DNA of 64,000 nucleotides from Ciona intestinalis (taxonomy: Eukaryota > Chordata > Ascidiacea > Phlebobranchia > Cionidae), in the NCBI RefSeq assembly GCF_000224145.3, contig NC_020176.2:45400-109399 (forward strand), read 5' to 3'. The notes under the pieces are model-generated. The model ran no database searches and was not told the origin of the DNA. It was given only the letters and a program-made list of their open reading frames with translations. The position numbers and the translations under genes are program-made. Below, piece after piece: positions 23,401 to 35,200 of this stretch. Each line of letters opens with the position of its first letter. Position 1 is the first letter of the stretch.

Positions 23401-26400
23401 GGACACATTTTAACAAAACGTTGACGCAATAAAATAAACATTATTTAAAATTTTTATTCAAATATTTATTTATTTCAGTCCACCGGGACATCAAACCAAC
23501 CAACTTTCTTCTTGTTAAACAAATGCAGGGGTCAAAGGTCAAAGTTTGTGACTTCGGATTAAGCAGGGTCATCGAACAGGGGAATTCCGGGGTGTTTTCA
23601 AACACTTTCGGCCACCCCCAGTATATCGCACCAGAGTGTAAAGATACAAGCCGAAAAATTGTAATAAAAAATTAAAGTTTTTATATTATAATTTTTAATT
23701 TTTCCACTTTAAAAAAAAAGGTTTTATTTCATTCATCTTTGTATAGTCTACATATTTTAATCAAAATTATTTTAATATATATTTTTATTCTTCTGTCCAT
23801 GACTGCCTTGTTTAAATTATCACTAGACTCACATTGTTACAACTCCTTTTTAGCGTAAGTCGAGCGACGTTTATTCTCTCGGAATTCTCTTTCATTATGT
23901 CGTCACAAACGGTGTTCTCATGAATGAGGGTTCCCCAAGTTTCGATCATCTTAGACTGAAGGATACAGGTATGTGATGATGTCATAATCTATGATGTCAT
24001 TCTGTATTATGTCATTACCTATGATGTCATATTATTTTACTTGTTATTTTAACTTAATTTTACTTTTCAGCTCTTCTCAATGGCCTGACTTGCGAGAAAA
24101 GAATAATGGCTTGTGACATCATAAAGGGAATGACAATGAGTGACCAAGAACACAGGATGACAATCGCACAAGTTTCCGATCATCCGTTGTTCTGGAAAGG
24201 AAAAAGAAAAATTGGTTTCTACAAGGTTGGAGTTTTTACAAATTTAAATTAAAACAGCTCAACTGTATATAGGAGTGAGGTCTAGGGCTGTGGAAAAGTT
24301 AACCTGTTAACTGAACCTATTTGGTTAACCGCTAACGGAAAGTTCAAGTCGTTAACCGAACTATGATGTCATAGGGCATAAACGTATATCAATATCTGTC
24401 TTATTTACACGAAAGGCACGTGTTCGCGTTCGTTGATTGGTGCTTCGTGATAAGATAGAGTGCGCAGGGACGCTGTTGCTTTGATCGTGCCTTACAACGG
24501 CGATTATGTCAGCAATCTTGATTGTTAATACCGCAAGATAACTAGTTTTGCAACATTATTTTGGCGTAATACACAACTTAAATGTTTTCCTCAGCCAAGC
24601 AGCGTGTTTATTACGAAAAAGCAGGCGTTCACACGTGGATTTATTGCATCATAAAAGCAATTGTTTGACCTGGCAATTGATTACGACATAAAAGCAATTC
24701 ACACGTTGATAATTTACTTCATAATAGCGATTGGATTATTTTGCCGGCAGGTGCTTTAAAACAGGTTTGAATACGTACATCGTAAAGTTGCCTTTAAATT
24801 CGCGAAAGAAAAGCAATAAACAAGACGCTTTTATTAGGATTACACTTGTATCGGATAACCGGTTAAAACTGAATGGTTAACGGAAAATTCACAGCCCTAA
24901 TGAGGTCCTACAGTGTGGCACATCATGGAACCTGGGATTTAGGCCAGAGTTGGCCCATTACCCCAACATTGTATATGTACATTCTATTCTATATGGGTGA
25001 GGTCCTACAGTGAGGTACGCCATGGGACCTGGGATTTAAGCCAAAGTTGTCTCAGTAGGACCTCACCCTTGTAAAATATAACCATAAATCAAACATTCAA
25101 ACTATTTGGGATACTCTAAATCTAAAAAAGAATGTTTTTTTTCAGGAAATGAAACCTTTCATTCAGGCTCGTCAGAATAGTGCGTTTAACAAAAGATTGA
25201 ATGAATACAGTGAGTCCTTGGTTGGTGATGGGAAGGAGTTTGTCGCGTTTAAAATCGACCCAATGAATGTCCCAGTTGCTTTGAGAGAATACATGGATAA
25301 AGATAAAAAACATGGACCACTTGATTGTAGTGATGTTGGAGGCCTTGTTAGGCTGGTTAGGAACATGGTGGGTAAATCACTTAACTAATGGTATCGCAGG
25401 TTTAATAGTATGCGTACAATGGCTTGACTATTTATTGGTATCACTTGTTTAATGGTGGAGAAACTTTTTTTTGCCAATGTTGGCTTCATGCACCTCAGTG
25501 TCCATTAAAACTAATGTTAAAAACATACCCTGCCTGATGATGTCCTCTAGGATCACAAAACAAGCGATTAACAGATCTTTTTTACCCTTGAAACTAATGT
25601 TGTGTAAATTTAATTTAAATTAGAAATCATCATCAACATAGCTTTAGTAAGATTACCCACAATGCATCACAACAGGATGCTCATGTTTTGGATTCAAACA
25701 TTCCTTTGAAAGTCAAGAAATGCATCGGTTTCAACGAAGGCGGTTTTAACGAAGGCAAACCAAATATCAACCCTGATGTTTTCCTGAAGAAACTGACAGG
25801 GGATTACCCACAACTGTTACTACATTTATACAAGCTTAAGCAATCCTGTGACAGGTGAATTAATGTAACATATTTATCTCTGTGTGGCAGGGCAATCATA
25901 GTGTTTTAATTAGAATACATACACCCACAATGGTGCCAGTTAATGTTGTTTCCACTTAAAGTATACCCAATATTTTAAAATCACAAATGAAATTTTTAGA
26001 GAGAATTCTGAAACTTCAAAATCCAGGAAAAAAAACAAAAAAGAAAAGAAACAAAAGACAAAAGGTTTGTGACGTCATAATTAATACACTTCTTGTTAAT
26101 TGTACTTTACTGTTATGTAATAATCCAGATTCTTCATGTAACAATCCTACTATGACATCACCATCTAAAAAATTGCTGCCTTTGTTGAACAAATTTGAAA
26201 CACCAGGTTAGTGTGAAATTAATTATTTTTCGAGTTTTTAAATTTACACTTGGTAACTTGGTAGCGGGCATGAGGCGTATGAAACAGAGCACCTACGTTG
26301 TAACTACTGTTGTTTCCCCACCATGTGAGGATAAACATGTTTATCAATGCTTGTTTTATCGCCTGTTAATTGATCCTAATTCCCTTCTTTTCGTTATTTT

Positions 26401-27162
26401 CATTATCCTGGTCTTCGTTACAATATTTAAGGAGATAAACAATGTGTTTGTTGTAGATCCTAAATGTTTGTTGCAATTATTTAATTTAAAATTGCAATTG
26501 CAGAACGTGATGTCACAATCTTCACTTTAAGGTTGTATTATGACAAAACAATGGTGCAAGAAAGGACATTTTCAATGGAAAAAGAGTTAATGGTGTTTTA
26601 CAATAGACAAGCCGTGGATTTACCATCTAAAGCCGTGGCTTCAACTTTAAAAGCGGTGGCTTCAACTTCGAAGGCGGTGGCTTCAACCTCAAAAGCTGTG
26701 GCTTCAACCTCAAAAGCCGTGGCTTCAACTTCAAAAGTTGAGGCCGACACACTAAGTTTTAATGAATTTATTTTCCCCTCAACAATCCAGGATAAATACA
26801 GCAAATGGAGAACTGCATTGCTGGAAAACTTCCACGGTGGCTTGCAACTGTATATGATGGGAAATACTTTATACGGAACAAGGAATTGTCAAACCCGGAT
26901 TTATTTCTTCGAAACTGGAGTCAAAAAACAGACACTGGTAGAAATGAAAAAAGGGGTTAAAACTGTTATTTTCTCGTACGATCAATTCTGTTGCCTTGTT
27001 GGTGATTTGAGATGCTCCACACTGCCCCAAGTGGTAGTTACCATAGTGATAGGGACGGAACCCAAGACACAAGTGAGTCCGTCTATTATAAAGTTGGAGG
27101 TCGTGCCAAAAGCTGCCGAGGATATTGTTCGTAAACTGCGGCAACAACGGCTTGCAACATAA
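20483..27162 (+). CDS. Kinase - KEN ribonuclease - IRF-association-domain fusion protein
   Basis: Thirteen exons: 20483-20495, 20682-20745, 21159-21309, 22503-22553, 22889-23015, 23479-23660, 23854-23968, 24071-24225, 25146-25367, 25624-25854, 26000-26064, 26129-26206, 26504-27162; about 703 residues. The kinase starts near residue 10: glycine loop VGSYGSV, FAVKKV lysine, HRDIKPTN, DFG, APE, DVYSLGI, all key residues kept. It is followed by HPLFWKGKRK and an IRE1/RNase L-like KEN domain retaining LVRN, a His pair (HHQH) and DVFLKKLTGDYPQLL. A lysine-rich linker (exons 11-12) leads to a C-terminal region with the order of motifs of an IRF-association domain: FTLRLYYDKTMVQE, FIFPSTIQD, LLENFHGGLQLYMMGNTLYG, IYFFETG, IFSYDQF and IIKLEVVP. 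Five KAVASTS repeats interrupt that domain. There is no ankyrin or luminal sensor, no transmembrane segment and no IRF DNA-binding domain. Phases 10-11-12-13 agree; exon 9 to 10 is off by one base. Domain calls are by eye. Confidence 0.75.
21755..22470. mobile_element. hAT-like non-autonomous element in intron 3 of the kinase-KEN gene
   Basis: The ends CATAGGCGCC and GGCGCCTATG are perfect 10-bp inverted repeats. They are flanked by ATAGTTTA (21747-21754) and ATAGTTGA (22471-22478), an 8-bp duplication with one mismatch, as expected for hAT. The 716-bp interior has no transposase frame. It carries further internal GC-rich repeats ('gaggcgaggc' type). Confidence 0.7.
24283..24899. mobile_element. 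hAT-like non-autonomous element in intron 8 of the kinase-KEN gene
   Basis: TAGGGCTGTG at the left and CACAGCCCTA at the right are perfect inverted ends. The flanks are GTGAGGTC (24275-24282) and ATGAGGTC (24900-24907), an 8-bp duplication with one mismatch. Subterminal GTTAACC words recur in both orientations. Length is 617 bp with no coding frame. Confidence 0.75.
24898..25070. repeat. Interspersed repeat, GGGGTAATGG/CCCATATAGAATAGA family (reverse)
   Basis: Contains 'ctattctatatgggtgaggt', 'gggatttaagccaaagttg' and 'cattaccccaacattgtata'. The hAT-like element appears to have inserted into this repeat. Confidence 0.6.
26629..26733 (+). repeat. Five 21-bp tandem repeats inside the last kinase-KEN-IAD exon
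   Basis: Unit 'aaagccgtggcttcaacttc', in frame, encoding KAVASTS with one variant copy. Synonymous differences between copies suggest the repeat is not a very recent expansion. Confidence 0.85.
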
Positions 27163-28500
27163 GGGATTTCTATTCTATGTGGGTGGGGTCCTTGTCAGGG
27201 ACCTAGGGTTTAAGCCTTGTGTGACTTGTTATCACGACACCAAGGACAGAATTAATTTTCACCAGGTTGACTCCCAAGCCTCCACGTGCATAACCACATT
27301 GCAGTCAAACATACTTTAGCAGCATTTAAGTGAGGGAATATAACTTATTTATCCTCGCATGAAAAAGCAACGACAGTTGTTATAACACTGGTGTTCTGTT
27401 TTATACAACTCGTGCCTGCTTACAAGTTACCACGTATGTAACTTTGTGCATTATTATTTTTCTTAATTTCAATGCATGATTGTATAACTAAAGCATACAA
27501 AAAAGAAAGGGTTCCACTTTATAAAAGATATATATTTATGGTTTAATAATTTACTATAATGTATACATGTAGTTTAAGTTACAAAAAAGTATTTTCTAAC
27601 TAATTTATAGATAATTTATGTCTGTTCTGTGAAAATCAGCTTCTAATTTAATTATTTTACTTGTTTCCTTACCACCTGCCTGACACCATGTATTTAATCA
27701 CCTAAGTTTAGTGCTGTTGTCCAAGCTAAAAAAGTAGTAACATGAGATTTCAAGATGTCTTTATAGTCTTTATGGTGATGCTGTGTTTTTACTTTAGACT
27801 AGTTGTTTCTACTTGGCGTCGATTTCAGTTTTAATGTTTGATTCTTAATCTAACATTGCAGTTATATTTTCCGGCAGTATGTGAAGATACAATTTTAAAA
27901 TGTAATTAGAGATTTAAAAAATTGCACTGTTTACGTAGTCTGCAATGTAGACTAACTGTTTTTGTCAATACTTGTTAACAATATTCTTCTTATTTCTAAA
28001 AATGCTTTTTATTTCTAAAAATTAAGTTTAATTTTTCTGCAGTGAAGAAAGAAATTTTTTTATCACGTCATAATATGTTAATTACATATTCTGTGATGTA
28101 TGTGAGAGCAGTGTGATGTCATAATACAAATATACATTGTAATAATGGAACAAACAGTGCAATTGTTTTAAACAAAGAAACTTGTGATTCTAAAACAATA
28201 AGATTGCAATGATAAAAGTTAAAATGAAGACATCTAAAAGCAAAGCAATATACATAGATTGGAATGTGTAGATATATGAAACATTACAGCGGTTATGTTT
28301 AATGCACTAATTAATATAAATTGTTCACAACTCAAGTAAATGATTTTTCTTATATTGTGTGGTTTCCGCTACCAGGCATAATGTATAACAGTCTTTTTAG
28401 CTCTTTGGGTATAAAAACATTAATTCAAAAAAAAACGTCAATAAAAAACTTTGTTATCCTAATAATTTGTTAAAACTTTAGATTTGATCCTTAGGTTGTC
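27163..28500. other. Intergenic; repeat copy at 27340-27460, otherwise featureless
   Basis: One GAAACAGAACACC-family repeat lies in reverse orientation. The remainder is AT-rich with no supported gene. Confidence 0.4.
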
Positions 28501-29192
28501 CTAATGTATTTCTCCCATCCCAATGTTATCTGACCCGTTCTTGACTTTATTGTTTCTTCGTTTATGAGGTTTGGGTTCCGACCTCCTGCAGCATGAACAC
28601 ACACAGTCGCAGAACGAATAAAGGAAAGCAATCGCGAACAACACGCCAAACATTCCAATGAAAGCAATAAAGATACCGAACCATACAGTGCTGTAAGTAT
28701 CCTGTTATATGTATGGTGTTAAAAAGGCGCCAATTCAGGGGATGCAAGGATGCAGTTTTATCCCTAATTAAACAGCGCAAAGTAGTGGTTTAACAATATT
28801 CAGTGAAGGCGACAATTTAGGGTATGCAGTGGTGCAGTGGGCACAACAAATTTCACAAATGTTTTAATAGGGTGTTACCATTTATTTTAACATGCATTTT
28901 TAACAGATATATCCGTAAAACAAATCTTAACTTATAGGCTGTAATGTTTACTTGACATGCCACTTCAGGTTTGGTGCCTATGCTCAGAGTAAAATACTTA
29001 TAATTTATTTAATCTAGGAAAAAGAACTTCATAGAAAAACTAGTTTCATCACAAAGAGACTTAGCATTGAAACAAGTTATCTTACAACAGGGGAATCACC
29101 TTAAACGGTTCAATCTTAGCGATGTCATCAAGTGTGAAACCGACCACATTCGTAAGAGCGTTGTTTATGATGTCTGTGTTTAAGTTTGACAT
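28501..29192 (-). CDS. Small single-pass membrane protein B (97 aa), two exons
   Basis: Exons 29192-29100 and 28701-28501, joined in phase 0 (TTTAAG|GTGATT and TATAACAG|GATACT). The protein has a short N-terminal part containing VVGFTLDDIAKIEPFK, one hydrophobic segment (WFGIFIAFIGMFGVLFAIAF), a Cys-rich juxtamembrane patch (CDCVCSCC, a plausible palmitoylation site) and a basic tail. It is a clear paralogue of the protein at 30251-30520: the motif (V)VGF(S/T)LDDIA(E/K)I(D/E)PFK, the helix position and the Cys cluster all correspond. I do not recognise a named family. Topology is inferred from the positively charged C-terminal side. Confidence 0.75.
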
Positions 29193-30250
29193 CTCTATGT
29201 TTCAAGGTACAGGGTATATATAAAATCTGTAAAACAGGAAAAACTTTGTGTATGAAAACTTTGTGTAAAGATAAACTATATATACAAGAAAAACAACAAC
29301 ACCATAGTTCCACTATATTGGTATTAACTGAAAACCTTGACAAGAACAACACTTAGTGATAAAAATAACACAATGGTTTGACTACACTGGTTTAAATTTA
29401 AATATTAGATTGACTATACCGGTTTAAATATTATATTAACTATCTGTATGCATTATGGTTGTGTTTAACACTTAGCACCAAAGTTCCACAGTGGCAAGAC
29501 ATGCTTGTATGTTGTATAGAAGGCATGGAAAGCTAAAGTTTAAATAAGTTTGTAACATATAGGTGGGCCTAGGCAAGCATTAAAATGAAATAAATGGCTT
29601 CATATGAAAAAGCTAAAATGTTTTAAAATCTAGTGCAAACTTATATAAACAATATGAACATGCAAACGTACTTATGTATCAGTAAGCTTTAAAAACCTTA
29701 GCAAAACAGGAATGATATTAATTAACACTTAAATATATAATGACGGAATTTTTTAAAAAGTAGTTTGGCATATTATTAAAGGTGGCAACAATAAATACAA
29801 ATCATTAAACAAACAAATATACAGAACAGATGAACTCAGGCATGTTTGAATATTTAAATCACTATGACATCACAGTAGGTACATTATGGCTTCACAAAGT
29901 AAAATATGTTACAAACAATACTTCAAAAACTTTGCAATATTAAAACACATTTTATAGAAGTTAAAAAGTTTAAAACAGTTGCAACTTTCCAGTATAATAG
30001 TAACATTATATTTAAAAATTGGTTCATACATCATATACATTTGGCTTCATACTTTTTAGGTAATATCTACATAATACAGGCTGCTAAAACAAAAATAACC
30101 TAATAATGGTAGTTGTGCATTAACCGTCCTATTAGGAATAAAACCAAAACATAAACATAGATCAAATAATACTTGTTTAAATCAGTGTATTATATATATA
30201 TGAAATATTTGTTTTGTACAACATAACCTTCACAATGTTTGTCACACTTT
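29193..30250. other. Intergenic spacer between the two small membrane-protein genes
   Basis: Very AT-rich. No repeat with clear ends and no exon was found. Confidence 0.4.
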
Positions 30251-30520
30251 TCACCAGCTAGGTATTTCAACTTGTCGCTGTTGAGCATGGACTTTATTTT
30301 TCTTCGTTTGTTTCTGTTGGACCACCACTTCTTCCCCCCCATCACAGCAAAGACATTCACAGAACGAGTACAAGAATGCAACTCCAATCATGAAGAAAAT
30401 AACTCCAACGAACGTACAAAGTATGAGGAAGAACACAAGATGATAGGTCGTTTTAAACGGATCGATCTCGGCGATATCGTCCAATGAAAATCCAACAACA
30501 CTACTAATGGCTTCTGTCAT
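30251..30520 (-). CDS. Small single-pass membrane protein A (89 aa), intronless coding region
   Basis: ATG at 30520 is chosen because it starts the region shared with its paralogue. A further in-frame start upstream (30559) would begin before a likely splice acceptor (ATCTTACAG). The protein contains VVGFSLDDIAEIDPFK, one hydrophobic helix (LVFFLILCTFVGVIFFMIGV), a Cys cluster (CECLCC) and a basic tail (QKQTKKNK). The position where the paralogue has an intron is continuous here. Function is unknown. Confidence 0.75.
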   Translation of the reverse strand: MTEAISSVVGFSLDDIAEIDPFKTTYHLVFFLILCTFVGVIFFMIGVAFLYSFCECLCCDGGEEVVVQQKQTKKNKVHAQQRQVEIPSW

Positions 30521-30695
30521 AATGGCTACTATGATGTAACAGTGCTGTAAGATCAGCAAAGGTTTAGTTAGTATTTTCCGAAATAAGATTTTTTGTTTTA
30601 GTTACGGTAACGAAGATCATAAAAGTTTCGAAAAGCAAAAAGATTAGGACTGATTGTTGCTATGATGCCAGAAATGCTTATGAATTAGTTTTTTA

Positions 30696-31070
30696 CAGAG
30701 TCCGTATATAAACATGAGTTATTTCATCACCATAGAAATCTTACAGGGCAACCAAATGGGGCCAATTTCGCCGATTGTTTACCCTAGCAACGGGAATTTT
30801 TAAACAGATTTTTCTGCTTAGTCGCAGTTTATTTATAGAACTCAACAACTTCAAGTCACTTTTGGGCTTTAATAAATCTACACATCTACTTGAAAATTTG
30901 ATTTTCTTTAATCTGCATCCTGTATTTGTATTAAAAACATAAAATATATTAAACTTAGCTATATACGTTCATATTTATATTATGTCTATGATCAATTTAG
31001 CCCCATTTGTTATGTGCTATGTGATTTCTATGGGCGACATAAAATAACTCATGTTTATATATGGACTCTG
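30696..31070. mobile_element. Foldback MITE (hAT type) with long inverted repeats and perfect 8-bp target duplication
   Basis: Terminal inverted repeats of about 80 bp start CAGAGTCC(G/A)TATATAAAC at the left and mirror at the right (GTTTATATATGGACTCTG). Both flanks are GTTTTTTA (30688-30695 and 31071-31078). Length is 375 bp and no coding frame is present. Confidence 0.85.
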
Positions 31071-31078
31071 GTTTTTTA

Positions 31079-32251
31079 TGCTTTTTGTAACTGTTTGTCC
31101 ATCACTAAGAATGGTTTCTATCGCAAAATGCAAATTGTGCTAATGTAACTTTTAAAGATAATTATTTCATAAAAGAAGGGAAATTCCTAACTGCATGTGG
31201 GTATTCCCCCACCACTATGATGTGATAATCAATATCCGATCACGTTAATTGATTATGACGTCATTAAACTTTCGCGCTTGACGCTAAACACAACAATAAG
31301 ATCTGTACGTCACAAAATTACGCAACTGTTACGTCACTAACGCTTATTATTCTGATACTAAAACTAGAATAAAACCACCTTCTTACTTTTATTGTTACGA
31401 CATAATAACGTTTATTTTCATTAAACGTAACAATGCTTATCCCGAAACGTAACAATGGTGGTAACAACCGAACATTAATTATATCACAATCGAAAGTTTG
31501 ATAAAGCTTACGTCAATTGTGAATCATAATTACCATAAATCCATGTATTCTGAAACTATGACGCCTTACTATAACCTGTATTAATAAAGCTCTGACTGCG
31601 CGATGTTTCTAACAATCCATTATGACAAAACAACAAACCGTTGTGAAGTATTCCTTAGTCCTACCTACGTCACAATACCAATTGTTGTCATACGCTTTGC
31701 GTTCTATTTATAGCGACATAGAAAACCAATCGAGCAGAACAGATATCACGTGACCACTGGTGGTCATAAACAGTATTGTCTGTTTCATTTTAAGCAATAT
31801 ATTCCAATACTCGAATACATATCACTAAATGCTTGTTACGTCATAGACATAGAATATACACGTTGTCTCAACTAACTGCGACATTGCTAATTAAAATTAT
31901 AATTAAAATAAACGCGAACCTTAAGCGCGATAGATCGAATTGTTTCATGATTTCCTGCACACGTGACTAACATTATGATGTCATATCATATATTATGACC
32001 AAAACAAACCATTTCCAATTGAAGGAAACAGCTAATAATTGAAGAAACAAAAACACATACATAAAATTGTTTATGTGTCTGTGATCAAATCAATGCAACT
32101 TAAAATATATTGTTATTTTAATAAAAAAATGGATTTAACTTAATATTACATCAAGCAATCCAGTTTTTTTTATTAAAAACTTTATTAAAATATGTCATAG
32201 TAAAAATTTGGGAAGAGTGCTAAATTATGCCATAAGAAAGTTTCTATATAT
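31079..32251. other. Intergenic, likely promoter side of the small membrane-protein genes
   Basis: Many TGACGTCA/TTACGTCA-like words; otherwise no gene. On the minus strand AATAAA occurs twice (plus-strand TTTATT at 32169-32174 and 32181-32186), suitable as poly(A) signals for the gene ending at 32252. Confidence 0.45.
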
Positions 32252-35200
32252 TTAAAAAAAAAGGATTCCCGATTTAAACATTGTCCTAAATCTTAAGATA
32301 TTCTTCCAGACCGAAGGACTGAGCTGACGACGTTTAACTTTCTTGCGTGAAGCCAACAGTCGAGAAGTTCGGGTGGAGCAGCCAACACACGATGGAGCAA
32401 GAATCGAATCGCGTCTGTCATCGCAGTTGTAAGTAGAATGTGTGCGGGCATCGACATTATAATCAAACATAATTTCTCCTGGGTGGGATAGTTAGAGGTT
32501 TAATTTTGAATGAATGAAATTTATTTTACAACGACAGTCAGTATAACATGGGTATTCTGCTTTATATACCTTGTGCTCGCTTACCAGTGACCATGCATGT
32601 AACTTATTTTTTCATGCAAACTAGGGCATGGCAGTTTTGTTACATGATATTCGCTATCATTTGAGAAGAGATAAATAAACATTATGCTATGTTATAACAT
32701 AAATGTTCTGTTTCATATGTCCATGTATCATTTTTTGGCTGGTAATTTAGAGATTTTAAGTTTTATACGATGGTAACAGGTATGTCACTACTGCCATTGT
32801 GGACATATGTGTTCTTACTTTTTAAGTATAACTTAATGGCAGTTGCTCCAATTGCATATTAGCCATACAAATTACTAATAGCTATACACATAAACAATAG
32901 CCCATAAAGTTACATACGTGGTAACTCGTAACGTAAGCGGGCACAGGTTGTATGAAACAGCACACCTGTGTTATAACGACTTTCATTGCCACACAAAGTC
33001 ACCAAGTTACATTCATCCATTCATACTACACATACAAGGTGGTACCATTTTATAAACCCTCCTCTAAAACGCTCACTTTAGCTAACGCCATCGAGTGGTC
33101 ATCTTCAAACTGGAATCTCGCAACTTTTTTCAGCACACAATTAATCGTCTCGTTACGATTCTTGGTCTCTTTCGTCATTTCACTTTTCAAACTGATAAAC
33201 CTGCCATAGAAACAACATAACTCAACTTTAGTGGTTTACTCAGTTAGTTCTAGAAACGTTCACAAAACCACTACCTTTAGGTAAGTTTCCAAACAAATAA
33301 ATTATTTTATGTGTAGCAGTCTATTTTTACAACCTATTAAGAACAACTTGTTTTTAACCCAAAAAATATAAGTTTCCAAACATGTTGAACAGAAAGTTAC
33401 TTTTCACAATTAACTTATCAAGAAAATTTTTTGTTTAACTCAAAACATATGCACCTCTACACTACAATCATAACAGCATTGGTTATTAAAACCTTTCTCT
33501 AATTCCCCTCAATGAAAGGTGGCTGATGCCAAACATCTATATTATTACAAACAGTTATCCTATCACTGAATCAATATATAACTCTCTGGTTGTAGGCATT
33601 CAGCTCTTTATATAACAATATAACACCTCATACCAATGCTTTGCATATCTGTGGTATCCAGACTATCCGCCAAAATAAAAACAATCCCCAAAAGTTTACA
33701 TACGTGGTAACTCGTAAGCGGACACAAGGTGTATAAAACAGAAAACTTGTGTTGTAATGACTTTCGTTTTTCAAAAAATTACATATGGGGTAACTTGTAA
33801 GCGGGCACGAGGTGTATGAAACAGAACATCCGTGTTATAACGGCTATTGTTTCCGGCGAAGTGATGATAAACAAGTTACATTCACACCACCCACCAAACC
33901 ATCGGCTTCATTAGATTTTCTTTCCGATCTTTCGACAAAGCTTGAGCGTCCGATCTCATCTTATCTAAGGCAAGGTTTGTGATTGGTCCAAATGTGATGG
34001 TGTGGAACTTATTCTGGACCAATTGGAATTGCTCCCTGAGATTTAAATAGAAAACTACTATTTAAATAGAAAGAGCCAGCCCAGATGCGGTAACAAAAAT
34101 ACATTCCCATAAAAATATAAATAGTTTACAATAGATAATTAATAAAGTGGTAAAATTGTGCTACAAATAAGTTTTAGAGTGAGACATGAAAATATCCTGT
34201 GGTCTAAATAACATTGGTCAAATGTGATTTTGTTTTTTAGTAAAATAATAAAAATTATCCACAAACAGAACATAACAATGTAAAACATAAAACTCATAGT
34301 TGCCAGTGGTTTAATATAGACGACATTTCCTACAATCGTTGTCTTTGTAATTCTTCATGCATTTCTTTTGATATTTCTTTTTGCAATCGAGCGAAGTCGA
34401 TTCGAATGTCGTTTAAAACGTCCTCGGCCGTTCGCTTGTTTGTGCTGGTGGAAAGAAAGGAATTAAATGATGTAATATACCCTGAATATTTGTGGCATAA
34501 TAACTAATAACTTAGACAACACCACTGGGTTGGAGCAATTGGTTAAGCGACTTTTCCAAGGACACATACGCCCACAATGGTAGCAGAAGCGAGCCTTGAA
34601 TCGACACCTTTTTTCCCGGAGGTACGACTGTGCCCCGATGCTCTTATATTAGTTATTACTGCCATCAGCATTGCTCAAACCAGCAAGTGTTAGATATACA
34701 CCAACTAACTAACCTTCCAAGCAAAGCCATCTTCCTTCGCTCTTGAATCGTTTTCTCAGTTTGTTGAATCATGTTCCATGGTGGGACTTGTTCATTAGTG
34801 GTGGGGTGGTGTGTTGCTGTGGCTGTGCCACGACGACTGTGGTGTCATAATTAAGATTATGGTATCATGTTTATAAATGTGATGTCATAATTAAGACTGT
34901 GATGTCACACTTGGACTCTGATGTCATGTCATAATTAACACTATATGTTTCTATCCAAACAATAACTACAACTCATAACACTTTTTAATTAAAGAGAAAT
35001 TAAATTGCCAGTGGAGCTCCATGATGCATAAACACAGATTTTCTTTTCAGTTGCAATACAAACATTACAGCCTCTCTATATATGTATATGTGGCACAATT
35101 GTCTTCATTTCAAATGTTGGATCTTTTTTATAGTTTGTTATAACTATGCTTCACTCGCTTGTTAAATAAACGCACCTTAATTTGACGGAATACTTGTTCC

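Noticed and set aside
25987..26064. Separate start (MKFLERILKL) for a stand-alone IRF-like gene
   Set aside because: Its frame leads to a stop in the next exon; only the phase coming from the KEN exon stays open.
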